Part shown: positions 33,999-42,255 of the stretch, piece after piece
Layout: each line of letters begins with the position of its first letter
Numbering within the stretch: position 1 is the first letter of the stretch
Translations under genes and position numbers: made by a program
Notes under the pieces: generated by a model
Databases searched by the model: none
What the model was told of the DNA's origin: nothing
Seen by the model: only the letters and a program-made list of their open reading frames with translations
From: Puniceicoccus vermicola
GTDB taxonomy: Bacteria > Verrucomicrobiota > Verrucomicrobiia > Opitutales > Puniceicoccaceae
DNA length: 64,000 nt
NCBI RefSeq assembly: GCF_014230055.1
Contig: NZ_JACHVA010000053.1
Location: 1-64,000, forward strand
Reading direction: 5' to 3'

Positions 33999-34625
33999 TC
34001 AACGGGCGAACAGCTCTTGGCAGAGCTCGCACCGTTTTCCGTCGCACCCACGTGCCTGGCATTTTTCGCGCCCGTAGAAGATGAACTGCAGGTGAACCTT
34101 TCCCCAGGACTCGCGCGGAAATAGCCTCTTTAAGTCCTTCTCTGTCTGGGCCACATTCTTCCCGGAACTGAGCTTCCAGACTCGGGCCAAGCGATGGATA
34201 TGCGTGTCGACCGGAAAAGCCGGCTCACCAAAGGCCTGCACCATGACGACGGAAGCAGTCTTGTGCCCCACCCCCGGCAACTCTTCGAGTTCAGCCAAAG
34301 TCTGAGGAACTTCACCGCCGTGTTTCTCGATCAAAATTTTCGAAAGCCCTGAAATGGCCTTCGCCTTCGCGGGAGCCAATCCACAGGGACGGATAATCGC
34401 CCGAATCTCCTCCTCGGGCACTTGAGCCATTTCTTCCGGAGAGGAAGCCCTCGCGAATAACTCCGGAGTCACCAAATTCACCCGTTTGTCCGTACATTGT
34501 GCCGAAAGCAAAACGGCGATCAACAGAGTGAACGGATCAGAATGGTCGAGCGGGATTGGTGTTTCTGGAAACCACTCGTTCAGCCGGGTTTGGATGAGCT
34601 CAACTCTCTCCTTTTTCGTCATCAT
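33999..34625 (-). CDS. nth: Endonuclease III, DNA glycosylase/AP lyase
   Basis: Removes oxidised pyrimidines in base excision repair. The 208-aa protein contains the helix-hairpin-helix LPGVGHKTASVV with the catalytic Lys (GHK) and the catalytic Asp in FPVDTHIHRLARV, as in E. coli Nth (211 aa). The Fe-S cluster loop at the C-terminus is spaced Cys189-x4-Cys194-x4-Cys199-x2-Cys202, unlike the usual C-x6-C-x2-C-x5-C, so cluster binding may differ. Two ATGs in a row open the frame (MMTKKERVEL). It is monocistronic and convergent with the small basic protein gene. Confidence 0.92.
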   Translation of the reverse strand: MMTKKERVELIQTRLNEWFPETPIPLDHSDPFTLLIAVLLSAQCTDKRVNLVTPELFARASSPEEMAQVPEEEIRAIIRPCGLAPAKAKAISGLSKILIEKHGGEVPQTLAELEELPGVGHKTASVVMVQAFGEPAFPVDTHIHRLARVWKLSSGKNVAQTEKDLKRLFPRESWGKVHLQFIFYGREKCQARGCDGKRCELCQELFAR

Positions 34626-34662
34626 TCGTTCCGCTCCACCTAGACTCCTCTCGGTCTAGTTC

Positions 34663-35343
34663 TTAAAGTGAGTAGCTGAAGAGATCGTCGCGCGCATCGA
34701 GGACCCAATTTCCCTCATCGTCGACCACATCCATCTCCCACCGGACCAACCCCACTCCCGGAGCCATGAAGTAACGTTGGCGATCTTTGCCCTGCGGATC
34801 ATCCGAGTAGCGATTCACCATCTGATAGACCACCGTATCGAAGGTGCCGGCCGGAACCTCAATCTTCCTATCCAAGTCTATGACTTCGTAATCGGCATCT
34901 CCGAACGAATACGTAACTCCCTTTTCCACGGGATAAGGAATCGTGAGGTCAAAATCCTCCAGCGAAACGGGCGCCTGCGGATCGTCCCAATCCTCGCTGA
35001 AATTGTGGCTCCCTTCCTCATCGAAATACTCCCAGTAATAGCTGTAGGCGTCCGGATCGAGCGGAGATCCGGACAATCGGTCGAGAAAACCGCGCACATC
35101 GACCAAAAACTCCACCCGATAAATGGTAACCCCTTCGATCTCCCGGATTTCCACGACTTTTTCACGACCGGTCCCACCGGGAACCATCTGATCCCCCATG
35201 AAAAAATAACTGCTAAAGTCCCACCGCGCCTCTTCCGAGCGAGGCTGAATCGCCTCTGCCAAAGAAATTTCCTCCCCGTCCGCTAGAGCCGCAGATGCGG
35301 ATAAGACCCATGATAACAGAAGCAGACTCGGCGGGATTTTCAT
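34663..35343 (-). CDS. Secreted protein of unknown function
   Basis: A 226-aa protein from the ATG at 35343 (MKIPPSLLLLSWVLSASAALA, a clear signal peptide with an AxA site before DGEE). The mature part is acidic and beta-rich. The second half shows VPAGTFDTVVYQMV, RYFMAPGVGLVRWE and a final FSYSL. The element AGTF...V, later WxAPGVGxV, is common in exported beta-sheet proteins of diderms, sometimes lipoproteins, but there is no lipobox Cys here. It lies 37 bases upstream of nth in position but is transcribed first, so the two may share a transcript. No function can be assigned. Confidence 0.72.
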   Translation of the reverse strand: MKIPPSLLLLSWVLSASAALADGEEISLAEAIQPRSEEARWDFSSYFFMGDQMVPGGTGREKVVEIREIEGVTIYRVEFLVDVRGFLDRLSGSPLDPDAYSYYWEYFDEEGSHNFSEDWDDPQAPVSLEDFDLTIPYPVEKGVTYSFGDADYEVIDLDRKIEVPAGTFDTVVYQMVNRYSDDPQGKDRQRYFMAPGVGLVRWEMDVVDDEGNWVLDARDDLFSYSL

Positions 35344-35505
35344 AGAAATCAGTAAGAGAGATTGCTCTCCTCGAAGCAAGTCCCACGGAGATTCGATCTC
35401 CGATTCATGACTCTACGCCGCCCCAGAAGGAAAACTTTTCATCACTATTGTATAAGCTTTTCTTGTTTACTTTATTTTTTCCTTTAGTATCACTAATCGC
35501 CTCCC

Positions 35506-38500
35506 ATGAAAAACTCCCAGTATTCCATCCACGACGCGAACGAAGCCGTCGCCTCTGTAGCTTATCGGTTAAGCGAAACGATCGCGATTTATCCGATTAC
35601 TCCATCGACTCCGATGGCCGAACACTGTGACGAGTGGTCCAGCCAGGGTAAGCCCAATCTCTGGCAAATCACTCCTGAGGTTAGCCAGTTGCAATCCGAA
35701 GGCGGAGTGGCTGGGGCCATTCACGGAAGTCTGCAGGCGGGAACCCTTTCGACGACTTTCACCGCATCACAGGGTCTGCTCCTGATGATTCCCAACATGT
35801 ACAAGATCGCAGGAGAGCTGACTCCCTTCTGCCTCCATGTTACCGCCCGCAGCTTGGCAACCCATGCACTTTCGATCTTCGGGGATCATTCAGACGTCAT
35901 GGCCTGCCGCCAAACCGGGTTTGCCCTCCTCGCTTCAAACTCCGTTCAGGAAGCGCAGGATCTTGCCGCCATCTCCCACGCCGCCACTCTTAAATCGCGG
36001 ATTCCTTTCCTCCATTTCTTCGACGGTTTCCGCACCTCGCACGAAATCAATACCTATCAGACGCTTTCCGACTCGGAACTGCGCGATCTGATTCCCATGA
36101 AGGAAATTCACGAATTTCGGCAGAGAGGCCTGACTCCCGATGCCCCCATCCTTCGTGGCACGGCTCAAAACCCTGACGTCTTTTTCCAAGCACGCGAAGC
36201 CGCTAACACCTTTTATGATCAGGTGCCCACGATCGTCGAAGATACGATGGAAACCTTCCACCGCATCACCGGACGTTCTTACCACCTTTACGAGTATACC
36301 GGAGCCGAGGATGCCGAAGACGTCCTGATCCTAATGGGATCCGGAGCCGAGACTGCTGAAGAAACCTCGGAATGGCTCAACCAGCAGGGACGCAAAACTG
36401 GGGTTCTCAAGATCCGCCTCTTCCGCCCATTCTCCGTCAAACGGTTCCTGCAAGCCCTGCCTTCGACCGTGCGTCGTATCGCAGTTTTGGACCGCACAAA
36501 AGAGCCCGGCGCCATTGGCGAACCGCTCTATCAGGACGTTCTTTCTGCCCTCGCCGAAGGCCGCAGTTGCTTAAACGATATCGAATCTCCCGATCCGATC
36601 GTGATCGGTGGCCGCTACGGGCTGGGCTCAAAAGAGTTCACTCCGGCGATGGTCAAAGCCGTCTACGACAATCTCGCCTCCGAGACACCGAAGAACCACT
36701 TTACCGTCGGAATCGAGGATGACGTAACCCATCTATCTCTTGAGGTCGGCAACGCGCTCGACATCGAACCGGAGGATTCGTTCCGCGCAGTTTTCGTTGG
36801 GCTGGGATCCGACGGAACCGTTGGCGCCAACAAGAACTCCATTAAGATCATCGGAACCGAGACCGACGATTACGCCCAGGCCTACTTCGTTTACGACAGT
36901 AAAAAGTCCGGCGCGATGACGGTTTCCCACCTGCGCTTCGGTCCGAAGCCAATCCGAGCTCCGTATTTGATTTCCAATGCAGGCTTCGTCGGCTGCCATC
37001 AGTTCTCTTTCATCGATCGGTTCGACGTCCTCTCCTATGCCGGAGAAGGTGCAGTATTCCTGCTCAACTCTCCACACGGCCCTGAAGCCATCTGGGATCG
37101 CCTGCCGCGGGATGCCCAGCAGACCATCCTCGAAAAGAAGCTCAAGTTCTACGTCATCGACGCCTACAAAGTAGCGCGGGAAGCGAAGATGGGGAACCGG
37201 ATCAACACCGTCATGCAGACCTGCTTCTTCGCAATCTCGGGCATCCTGCCCCGCGACGAAGCGATCGGTAAGATCAAAGGAGCGATTCAGAAAACCTACG
37301 GGAAGAAAGGCCAAGCGATCGTCGAAAAGAACTTCGCGGCCGTTGACCAATCCCTGGCAAACCTCCACGAGGTCAAGATCAGCGCCACCGAAGTCACTTC
37401 CACCCGCGAAATGCTCCCACCCGTGCCAGAAGAAGCACCCGATTTCGTCAAACGGGTTACCGGTGTGATGCTCGCCGGAAAAGGAGATTTGCTCCCGGTC
37501 TCGGCCTTCCCGCCGGACGGAGTCTGGCCCACCGCCACCAGCCAATGGGAAAAGCGGGGCATTGCCCAAGCCATCCCGGTTTGGGACCCGAGCCTCTGTA
37601 TTCAATGCGGAAAGTGCTCGCTCGTCTGCCCGCACGCTGCGATCCGCGCAAAGGCATTTCCGCAATCCTGCACCGAAGAACTCAGCGAAAACTTCCGCTC
37701 CATTCCCTACAAATCGAAGGAGGTGGATGATTTCCTCTTCACCATCCAAACGGCACCGGAAGACTGCACGGGCTGCAACCTCTGCGTAACCGTCTGCCCG
37801 GCCAAGGATCGCAAGAACCCCGGGCGTAAGGCAATCAACATGACGCCGCTCGAGGATGCAATCGAACAGGAGAGAAAGAACTACAACGAGTTTCTTCAAC
37901 TCCCCGAAATCGATCCGGCTCAGCTCAAGCTCGATGTAAAGACCAGCCAACTGCGTCGCCCACTTTTCGAATACTCCGGCGCTTGCGCAGGCTGCGGGGA
38001 AACTCCTTACATCAAGCTCCTCACCCAGCTGATGGGAGACCGCTTGGTCATCGCCAACGCCACAGGCTGCTCCTCCATCTATGGAGGAAACCTCCCGACA
38101 ACCCCGTACACTGTCGACCAGAATGGAAGAGGACCCGCTTGGGCCAACTCCCTCTTCGAAGACAATGCGGAGTTCGGATTCGGGATTCGCTTCGGGATCG
38201 ACAAGAAAGCTCAGATGGCTCGGGAATATCTCGGCATGCTCGGCGGCACCGTCGGGGACAATCGAGTTCGCGACCTCCTCACCGCGCCACAGACCAACGA
38301 CCGGGAAATTGCCGAACAACGGGCCCGTGTCTCGGATCTAAAAATCACCCTCTCCGGCAACACCGATCCTCGTGCGGTCGCCCTCATGCAACTCGCTGAC
38401 TTTCTCGTGAAGAAGTCTGTGTGGTGCGTCGGTGGTGACGGATGGGCCTACGACATCGGATTCGGCGGCTTGGATCACGTGCTTGCCAGTGGGAAGAACA

Positions 38501-39066
38501 TCAACGTTCTCGTTCTCGACACCGAAGTCTACTCCAACACAGGAGGCCAGGCCTCGAAATCAACCCCGATGGGGGCTGTCGCGAAGTTCGCCGCCGGCGG
38601 GAAGAGCCAGGGCAAGAAGGACCTCGGCCTCGTAGCAATGAGCTACGGACACATCTACGTCGCCTCCGTCGCCCTTGGTGCCAAGGACAAGCAAACCCTT
38701 GACGCAATCGCCGAGGCGGATGCCTATGACGGCCCGTCCTTGATTATTGCCTACAGCCACTGTGTTGGCCACGGCTACAATCTGAACTTCGGAATCGACC
38801 AGCAGAAGAAAGCAGTTCAGTCAGGCTACTGGCCCCTGTTCCGATTTGATCCGCGGCGTCCCGAAGGTGGAGAAACTCCACTACAAATGGATTCCAGTGC
38901 GCCGCGAATCGCCCTCAAGGACTACATCGAAAACGAAGTACGCTTCCGGATGTTGTTCAATTCCAATCCGGAACGAGCGAAGATGCTTCACGAGTCTGCG
39001 GAAGGAAACATCGCCCGCCGTTACGAGTACTACACCCACCTTGCTGGCTCAAAAACCGCAAAATAA
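35506..39066 (+). CDS. nifJ: Pyruvate:ferredoxin (flavodoxin) oxidoreductase, single-chain
   Basis: Oxidises pyruvate to acetyl-CoA and CO2 with reduction of ferredoxin or flavodoxin; oxygen-sensitive. The 1186-aa homodimer-type chain contains all domains: pyruvate-binding domain I (YPITPSTPMAEH near 25), domain II (about 260-410), the EKR region, a two-cluster ferredoxin domain (CIQCGKCSLVCP near 698 and CTGCNLCVTVCP near 753) and the TPP domain (CAGCGETPY near 826, GDGWAYDIGFGG near 978, YSNTGGQASKSTP). A C-terminal tail completes it. Length equals that of typical NifJ (about 1170-1190). An AT-rich leader with TTGTTT-N16-TAGTAT (35463-35490) may be its promoter. The DHOD-like gene follows after 18 bases. 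It points to anaerobic or microaerobic capacity. Confidence 0.96.
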   Translation: MKNSQYSIHDANEAVASVAYRLSETIAIYPITPSTPMAEHCDEWSSQGKPNLWQITPEVSQLQSEGGVAGAIHGSLQAGTLSTTFTASQGLLLMIPNMYKIAGELTPFCLHVTARSLATHALSIFGDHSDVMACRQTGFALLASNSVQEAQDLAAISHAATLKSRIPFLHFFDGFRTSHEINTYQTLSDSELRDLIPMKEIHEFRQRGLTPDAPILRGTAQNPDVFFQAREAANTFYDQVPTIVEDTMETFHRITGRSYHLYEYTGAEDAEDVLILMGSGAETAEETSEWLNQQGRKTGVLKIRLFRPFSVKRFLQALPSTVRRIAVLDRTKEPGAIGEPLYQDVLSALAEGRSCLNDIESPDPIVIGGRYGLGSKEFTPAMVKAVYDNLASETPKNHFTVGIEDDVTHLSLEVGNALDIEPEDSFRAVFVGLGSDGTVGANKNSIKIIGTETDDYAQAYFVYDSKKSGAMTVSHLRFGPKPIRAPYLISNAGFVGCHQFSFIDRFDVLSYAGEGAVFLLNSPHGPEAIWDRLPRDAQQTILEKKLKFYVIDAYKVAREAKMGNRINTVMQTCFFAISGILPRDEAIGKIKGAIQKTYGKKGQAIVEKNFAAVDQSLANLHEVKISATEVTSTREMLPPVPEEAPDFVKRVTGVMLAGKGDLLPVSAFPPDGVWPTATSQWEKRGIAQAIPVWDPSLCIQCGKCSLVCPHAAIRAKAFPQSCTEELSENFRSIPYKSKEVDDFLFTIQTAPEDCTGCNLCVTVCPAKDRKNPGRKAINMTPLEDAIEQERKNYNEFLQLPEIDPAQLKLDVKTSQLRRPLFEYSGACAGCGETPYIKLLTQLMGDRLVIANATGCSSIYGGNLPTTPYTVDQNGRGPAWANSLFEDNAEFGFGIRFGIDKKAQMAREYLGMLGGTVGDNRVRDLLTAPQTNDREIAEQRARVSDLKITLSGNTDPRAVALMQLADFLVKKSVWCVGGDGWAYDIGFGGLDHVLASGKNINVLVLDTEVYSNTGGQASKSTPMGAVAKFAAGGKSQGKKDLGLVAMSYGHIYVASVALGAKDKQTLDAIAEADAYDGPSLIIAYSHCVGHGYNLNFGIDQQKKAVQSGYWPLFRFDPRRPEGGETPLQMDSSAPRIALKDYIENEVRFRMLFNSNPERAKMLHESAEGNIARRYEYYTHLAGSKTAK

Positions 39067-39084
39067 TCCCGACCTGTCACTCCC

Positions 39085-40083
39085 ATGTCTGTTGAACTAA
39101 AAACCAACTATCTAGGCCTTGAGCTTAAGCATCCTCTGATCGTTGGAGCCTCTCCTTTGGTCGACCAACTTCCGAAGATCCGGGAGTTGGAAGACGCCGG
39201 GGCGGCTGCCATCGTCATGCATTCGCTCTTCGAGGAACAAATCACCAGCAACGAAGAAGGCATCGATGCCCACATTCATAGCCACGAGGAAACCTACGCG
39301 GAAGCCACTTCCTATTTCCCCGGAGACGTCGACTTCGCCCTCGGACCGGATACCTACTTGGAGCGAATCGCTGAAATCAAAGAGATCGTTTCCGTTCCGG
39401 TAATCGGATCCCTCAATGGGAGAACTCCCACCGGATGGACTAGTTTCGCGAAGGACATTGAGTCGGCGGGTGCGGATGCACTCGAGTTGAATCTCTATTT
39501 TCAACCGACCGACTCGGAGATCTCTTCCGAAGAACTCGAAGCCCATGCGGCCTCAACCGTCGAAAGCGTCTGCCAAAAGGTCTCGATCCCCGTAGCGGTT
39601 AAACTGTCTCCTTACTTTTCCTCTCTCCCCCATTTCGTGCGGAGACTGGAAAAAGCTGGGGCGAAAGCCGTCGTATTATTCAACCGCTTCTACCAACCAG
39701 ACATCGACATCGTGAATCTCGAAACGGTCCCGGCTCTCAGGCTTTCGGACAGCAGCGAACTTCTTCTCCGTCTGCGCTGGTTGGCCATTCTGCGCGACCG
39801 GTTTTCCGTCGACCTATCCTGCTCTGGGGGAGTTCACACCTCCGATGACGCCATCAAGGCAATCATGGCCGGAGCGGACACCGTGCAAATGGTAAGTTCG
39901 CTATTGCAAAAGGGCCCCTCACACCTAGCAACGGTCCTCGAGAAAATGACGCTTTGGCTCGGAGAGTTTGATTACAAATCCATCGCCGACGCCAGGGGCA
40001 GCATGAGCCATCGCAACACTCCCAACCCGGAAGCAGTCGAACGCGCCAACTACCTGAAAATTCTCCAAAGCTGGTCTTCCTGA
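39085..40083 (+). CDS. Dihydroorotate dehydrogenase-like flavoprotein
   Basis: A 332-aa TIM-barrel FMN protein of the DHOD family. It begins ELKTNYLGLELKHPLIVGASPL, as class 1 dihydroorotate dehydrogenases do, and has ALELNLYFQPTD (where a true PyrD has LNxSCPN), VAVKLSPYF (phosphate/FMN Lys) and LSCSGGVHTSDD. The NxSCPN substrate motif is replaced, so it is probably not the pyrimidine enzyme. Genes like this are often seen next to nifJ in other bacteria, and here it starts 18 bases after nifJ, strongly implying an operon and a redox role linked to pyruvate/ferredoxin. Substrate unknown. A strong terminator follows. Confidence 0.86.
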   Translation: MSVELKTNYLGLELKHPLIVGASPLVDQLPKIRELEDAGAAAIVMHSLFEEQITSNEEGIDAHIHSHEETYAEATSYFPGDVDFALGPDTYLERIAEIKEIVSVPVIGSLNGRTPTGWTSFAKDIESAGADALELNLYFQPTDSEISSEELEAHAASTVESVCQKVSIPVAVKLSPYFSSLPHFVRRLEKAGAKAVVLFNRFYQPDIDIVNLETVPALRLSDSSELLLRLRWLAILRDRFSVDLSCSGGVHTSDDAIKAIMAGADTVQMVSSLLQKGPSHLATVLEKMTLWLGEFDYKSIADARGSMSHRNTPNPEAVERANYLKILQSWSS

Positions 40084-40109
40084 GCGAAGACCCATTTCCA
40101 CAATTTTCA

Positions 40110-40150
40110 CGGTCTGAGCCTTTTAAATAGGGGCTCAGGCCGTTTTTTTT
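40110..40150 (+). terminator. Rho-independent terminator of nifJ operon
   Basis: GGTCTGAGCC and GGCTCAGGCC pair around a loop TTTTAAATAGG, followed by G and eight T. It begins 27 bases after the stop of the DHOD-like gene and is oriented to end the nifJ transcript. Confidence 0.92.
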
Positions 40151-40181
40151 CATCCCAATTCCTCAAAACCCTGAAGAAGGA

Positions 40182-41129
40182 TTAACGAAACAACTGCTTC
40201 CGCAAACCCGTCCCGACGGAAAGCCCTCCCCAATCGGCACCCCGCATCAAATGAGCTTTCCGGGGGCGAACCCCAGGTTGGGCCCCTCCCTCAACCTGCT
40301 TCCGAACAAAATCGGGAGAACCAATCACCCATCCGTCCGTAAAATACCGGACTCGGCAGCGAAGAACCACGGACAGCGGCAGTTTGCCCTTCTCCACCTC
40401 AAGCACCCGAACCGCAGTCTTCCGGTCAAAAGAGCATTTCTCCGGTCGCTCCTCCGAGCCCACCCCGTAAAGCGTCTGCCGATATCCCGCCATGTCCGGA
40501 TCCACAATCTGCAACCCCTTACGGGCCCGACGGCCACCCCCCATCGCTTCACCATACCCGCAGAATCGATAGTCTTTCGGGTCCTCAACCAATCCCGCAC
40601 GAACTGCATTTAAGTCAATATAAGCCGCAACCGTCCGCAAAGCCCACCGATCGCCCTCCACGAGAACACTCTTAAAACGTTCTGACCAAATCGTTCCAAA
40701 TCGCTCTCGAGACTGATTGAACCATCGCGTAAACCGATGCTTGAGAGTTTTCATCATCCAGGAAACGTCGTGCATCCGGTGAATCAGCCTAGCCCGCAAC
40801 TCGTCCCCTTGCGGAGTCCCATCCATCAAATGACTCTCCAAAACCTCAGCCCGCATAGGCTGCCACGGAGTCGGCTCCGGATACAGCACCCGATAACGCC
40901 GAACAATCTCTGCATCAGAAACCTCCCGCTCCCCAGGAACTTCAACCATGACATGAAAATGATTCTTCATGATCGCATAAGTAATCACCCGAATCCCGGA
41001 GAATTCAGCAATCTGCCAGATCATCTTCCGCAAAACCTCTCTCTCCCGATCCCCAAATAACGCCTCCCCTCCAACTGTCCGACTCATGAGATGATAGTAT
41101 GCTGTTTCTCCTTCGACCTTATGCCTCAT
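40182..41129 (-). CDS. REP-associated tyrosine transposase (RAYT, Y1/HUH family), copy 2
   Basis: A 315-aa paralogue of the RAYT at 8846-9796, with the same blocks in the same order. MSRTVGGEALFGDRE, the HUH motif NHFHVMVEVP, DVSWMMKTLKHRF, AAYIDLNAVRAGL, DPKDYRFCGYGEAMGGG and the C-terminal GADWGGLSVGTGLRKQLFR are all present. The HUH histidines and the nucleophilic Tyr context are intact. The ATG at 41129 (MRHKVEGETAYYH) is chosen because it aligns with copy 1. A longer frame from 41165 has no support. It lies convergent to the nifJ operon and divergent from the second rhomboid gene. No flanking inverted repeats or target duplications were seen. Confidence 0.9.
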   Translation of the reverse strand: MRHKVEGETAYYHLMSRTVGGEALFGDREREVLRKMIWQIAEFSGIRVITYAIMKNHFHVMVEVPGEREVSDAEIVRRYRVLYPEPTPWQPMRAEVLESHLMDGTPQGDELRARLIHRMHDVSWMMKTLKHRFTRWFNQSRERFGTIWSERFKSVLVEGDRWALRTVAAYIDLNAVRAGLVEDPKDYRFCGYGEAMGGGRRARKGLQIVDPDMAGYRQTLYGVGSEERPEKCSFDRKTAVRVLEVEKGKLPLSVVLRCRVRYFTDGWVIGSPDFVRKQVEGGAQPGVRPRKAHLMRGADWGGLSVGTGLRKQLFR

Positions 41130-41235
41130 AAATCCAAAAAAACAGTGGAAACAATTCAACGTCAATTATTTTTATGCAGATTTATTTATTTCAATCCTAC
41201 TGGTAAATTCAAGAGGATTGATTCAGTCTGGGTGT

Positions 41236-42126
41236 ATGTCAGATCTTCAAGAAGTGGGTCGGTATGCTTCGCATGCTGAGGCGGTTGAGGATGGGTTGGT
41301 GGTTTTGGCTATGGGGGAAGCTTACTGGATGTTTCCCGATGAGGGGGGATATGTGCTTTGTGTTCAGGAATCTGTCCGGGAGGCGGTGGTTTTGGAGTTG
41401 GCGGAGGTTTCTCGGCTTCGATCTCGGGGGCGGGGGTGGTCGATCCAGAGAGGGGATTTTGTGGTTCAGCGGGTTGGGATCCTTTCGTTTTGGGTCTATG
41501 GATTGATTTTGGTGGGGGTGTTTCTGGCGCAGTGGTTTGGGTCGGTTCCGATTACCGAGGATGGGAGGTTGGATGCTTTGGTGATGGTTCGGGAGAATCA
41601 GTGGTGGCGGGCGGTCACTGCCCTTACTTTGCATGGGGATGTTGGGCATTTGGTGGGGAACCTTGCAGCGGGGGCTGGGTTTGGGTTTTGGTTGGCACGC
41701 TATCTGGGAGCTGCCTGGGGGTGGACTTTGATTTTGCTCTGCGGGGTTTTCGGGAATGTTCTTACCGCCCTCCTCTACTACCCGAACCCTCATCTCTCGA
41801 TTGGGGCCTCGACCGCGGTGTTTGCGGCGCTAGGGCTACTGACGGGATTCGGATGGTATCACTCTCGCGGCGGTTCCCGGAAGGGGCATTCGATCCCGGA
41901 GTGGATTTTGCCGATTCTGGCGGGGCTTACTTTGTTGGGGATGCTGGGAGCTGGCGGACCCCGAACCGATTTGATCGCCCACCTTTGCGGTTTCGGTTCG
42001 GGATTGGTGGTTTCGGTTCTCGTTTCCTATCTTCCCTGGTCCCTTCCCACCAGCCGCTCCAGGCGTTGGATTGGATGGCTTCCGCTCGCCATCATTGCAA
42101 TTGCTTGGACTTTCGCGTTGTCCTGA
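41236..42126 (+). CDS. Rhomboid family intramembrane serine protease (2)
   Basis: A 296-aa protein. Residues 1-80 form a soluble N-terminal domain with no recognised fold. Six or seven hydrophobic helices follow from about 82 to 292. Rhomboid motifs are WWRAVTALTLHGDVGHLVGN (about 123-142, conserved His and Asn), SIGASTAVFAA with Ser192 and LIAHLCGFGSG with His249. The catalytic dyad is therefore intact. It is a different subtype from the rhomboid at 7777-8724, which has a C-terminal instead of N-terminal extension. The ATG at 41236 is preferred over an upstream ATG seen at 41218. Substrates cannot be inferred. Confidence 0.87.
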   Translation: MSDLQEVGRYASHAEAVEDGLVVLAMGEAYWMFPDEGGYVLCVQESVREAVVLELAEVSRLRSRGRGWSIQRGDFVVQRVGILSFWVYGLILVGVFLAQWFGSVPITEDGRLDALVMVRENQWWRAVTALTLHGDVGHLVGNLAAGAGFGFWLARYLGAAWGWTLILLCGVFGNVLTALLYYPNPHLSIGASTAVFAALGLLTGFGWYHSRGGSRKGHSIPEWILPILAGLTLLGMLGAGGPRTDLIAHLCGFGSGLVVSVLVSYLPWSLPTSRSRRWIGWLPLAIIAIAWTFALS

Positions 42127-42255
42127 CTTCCGCCCGGTCCCTCCTTTTCTCGGATTTACAGCCTTCGGTCTTGATAGGGTATACAAATTTCCACTAAAAC
42201 GACCTCTATCGAAGAGCTCGCGACAGATTCACCTCCACTCAACCTTTCCGCAGAA

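Noticed and set aside
36733-38319. A 528-codon open frame antisense to nifJ
   Set aside because: It lies wholly inside the conserved PFOR frame; the translated text has no family resemblance and is a shadow of GC-rich coding DNA.
39085-40083. True pyrD (dihydroorotate dehydrogenase)
   Set aside because: The substrate motif NxSCPN is replaced and the gene is in an operon with nifJ, so the name was limited to DHOD-like.
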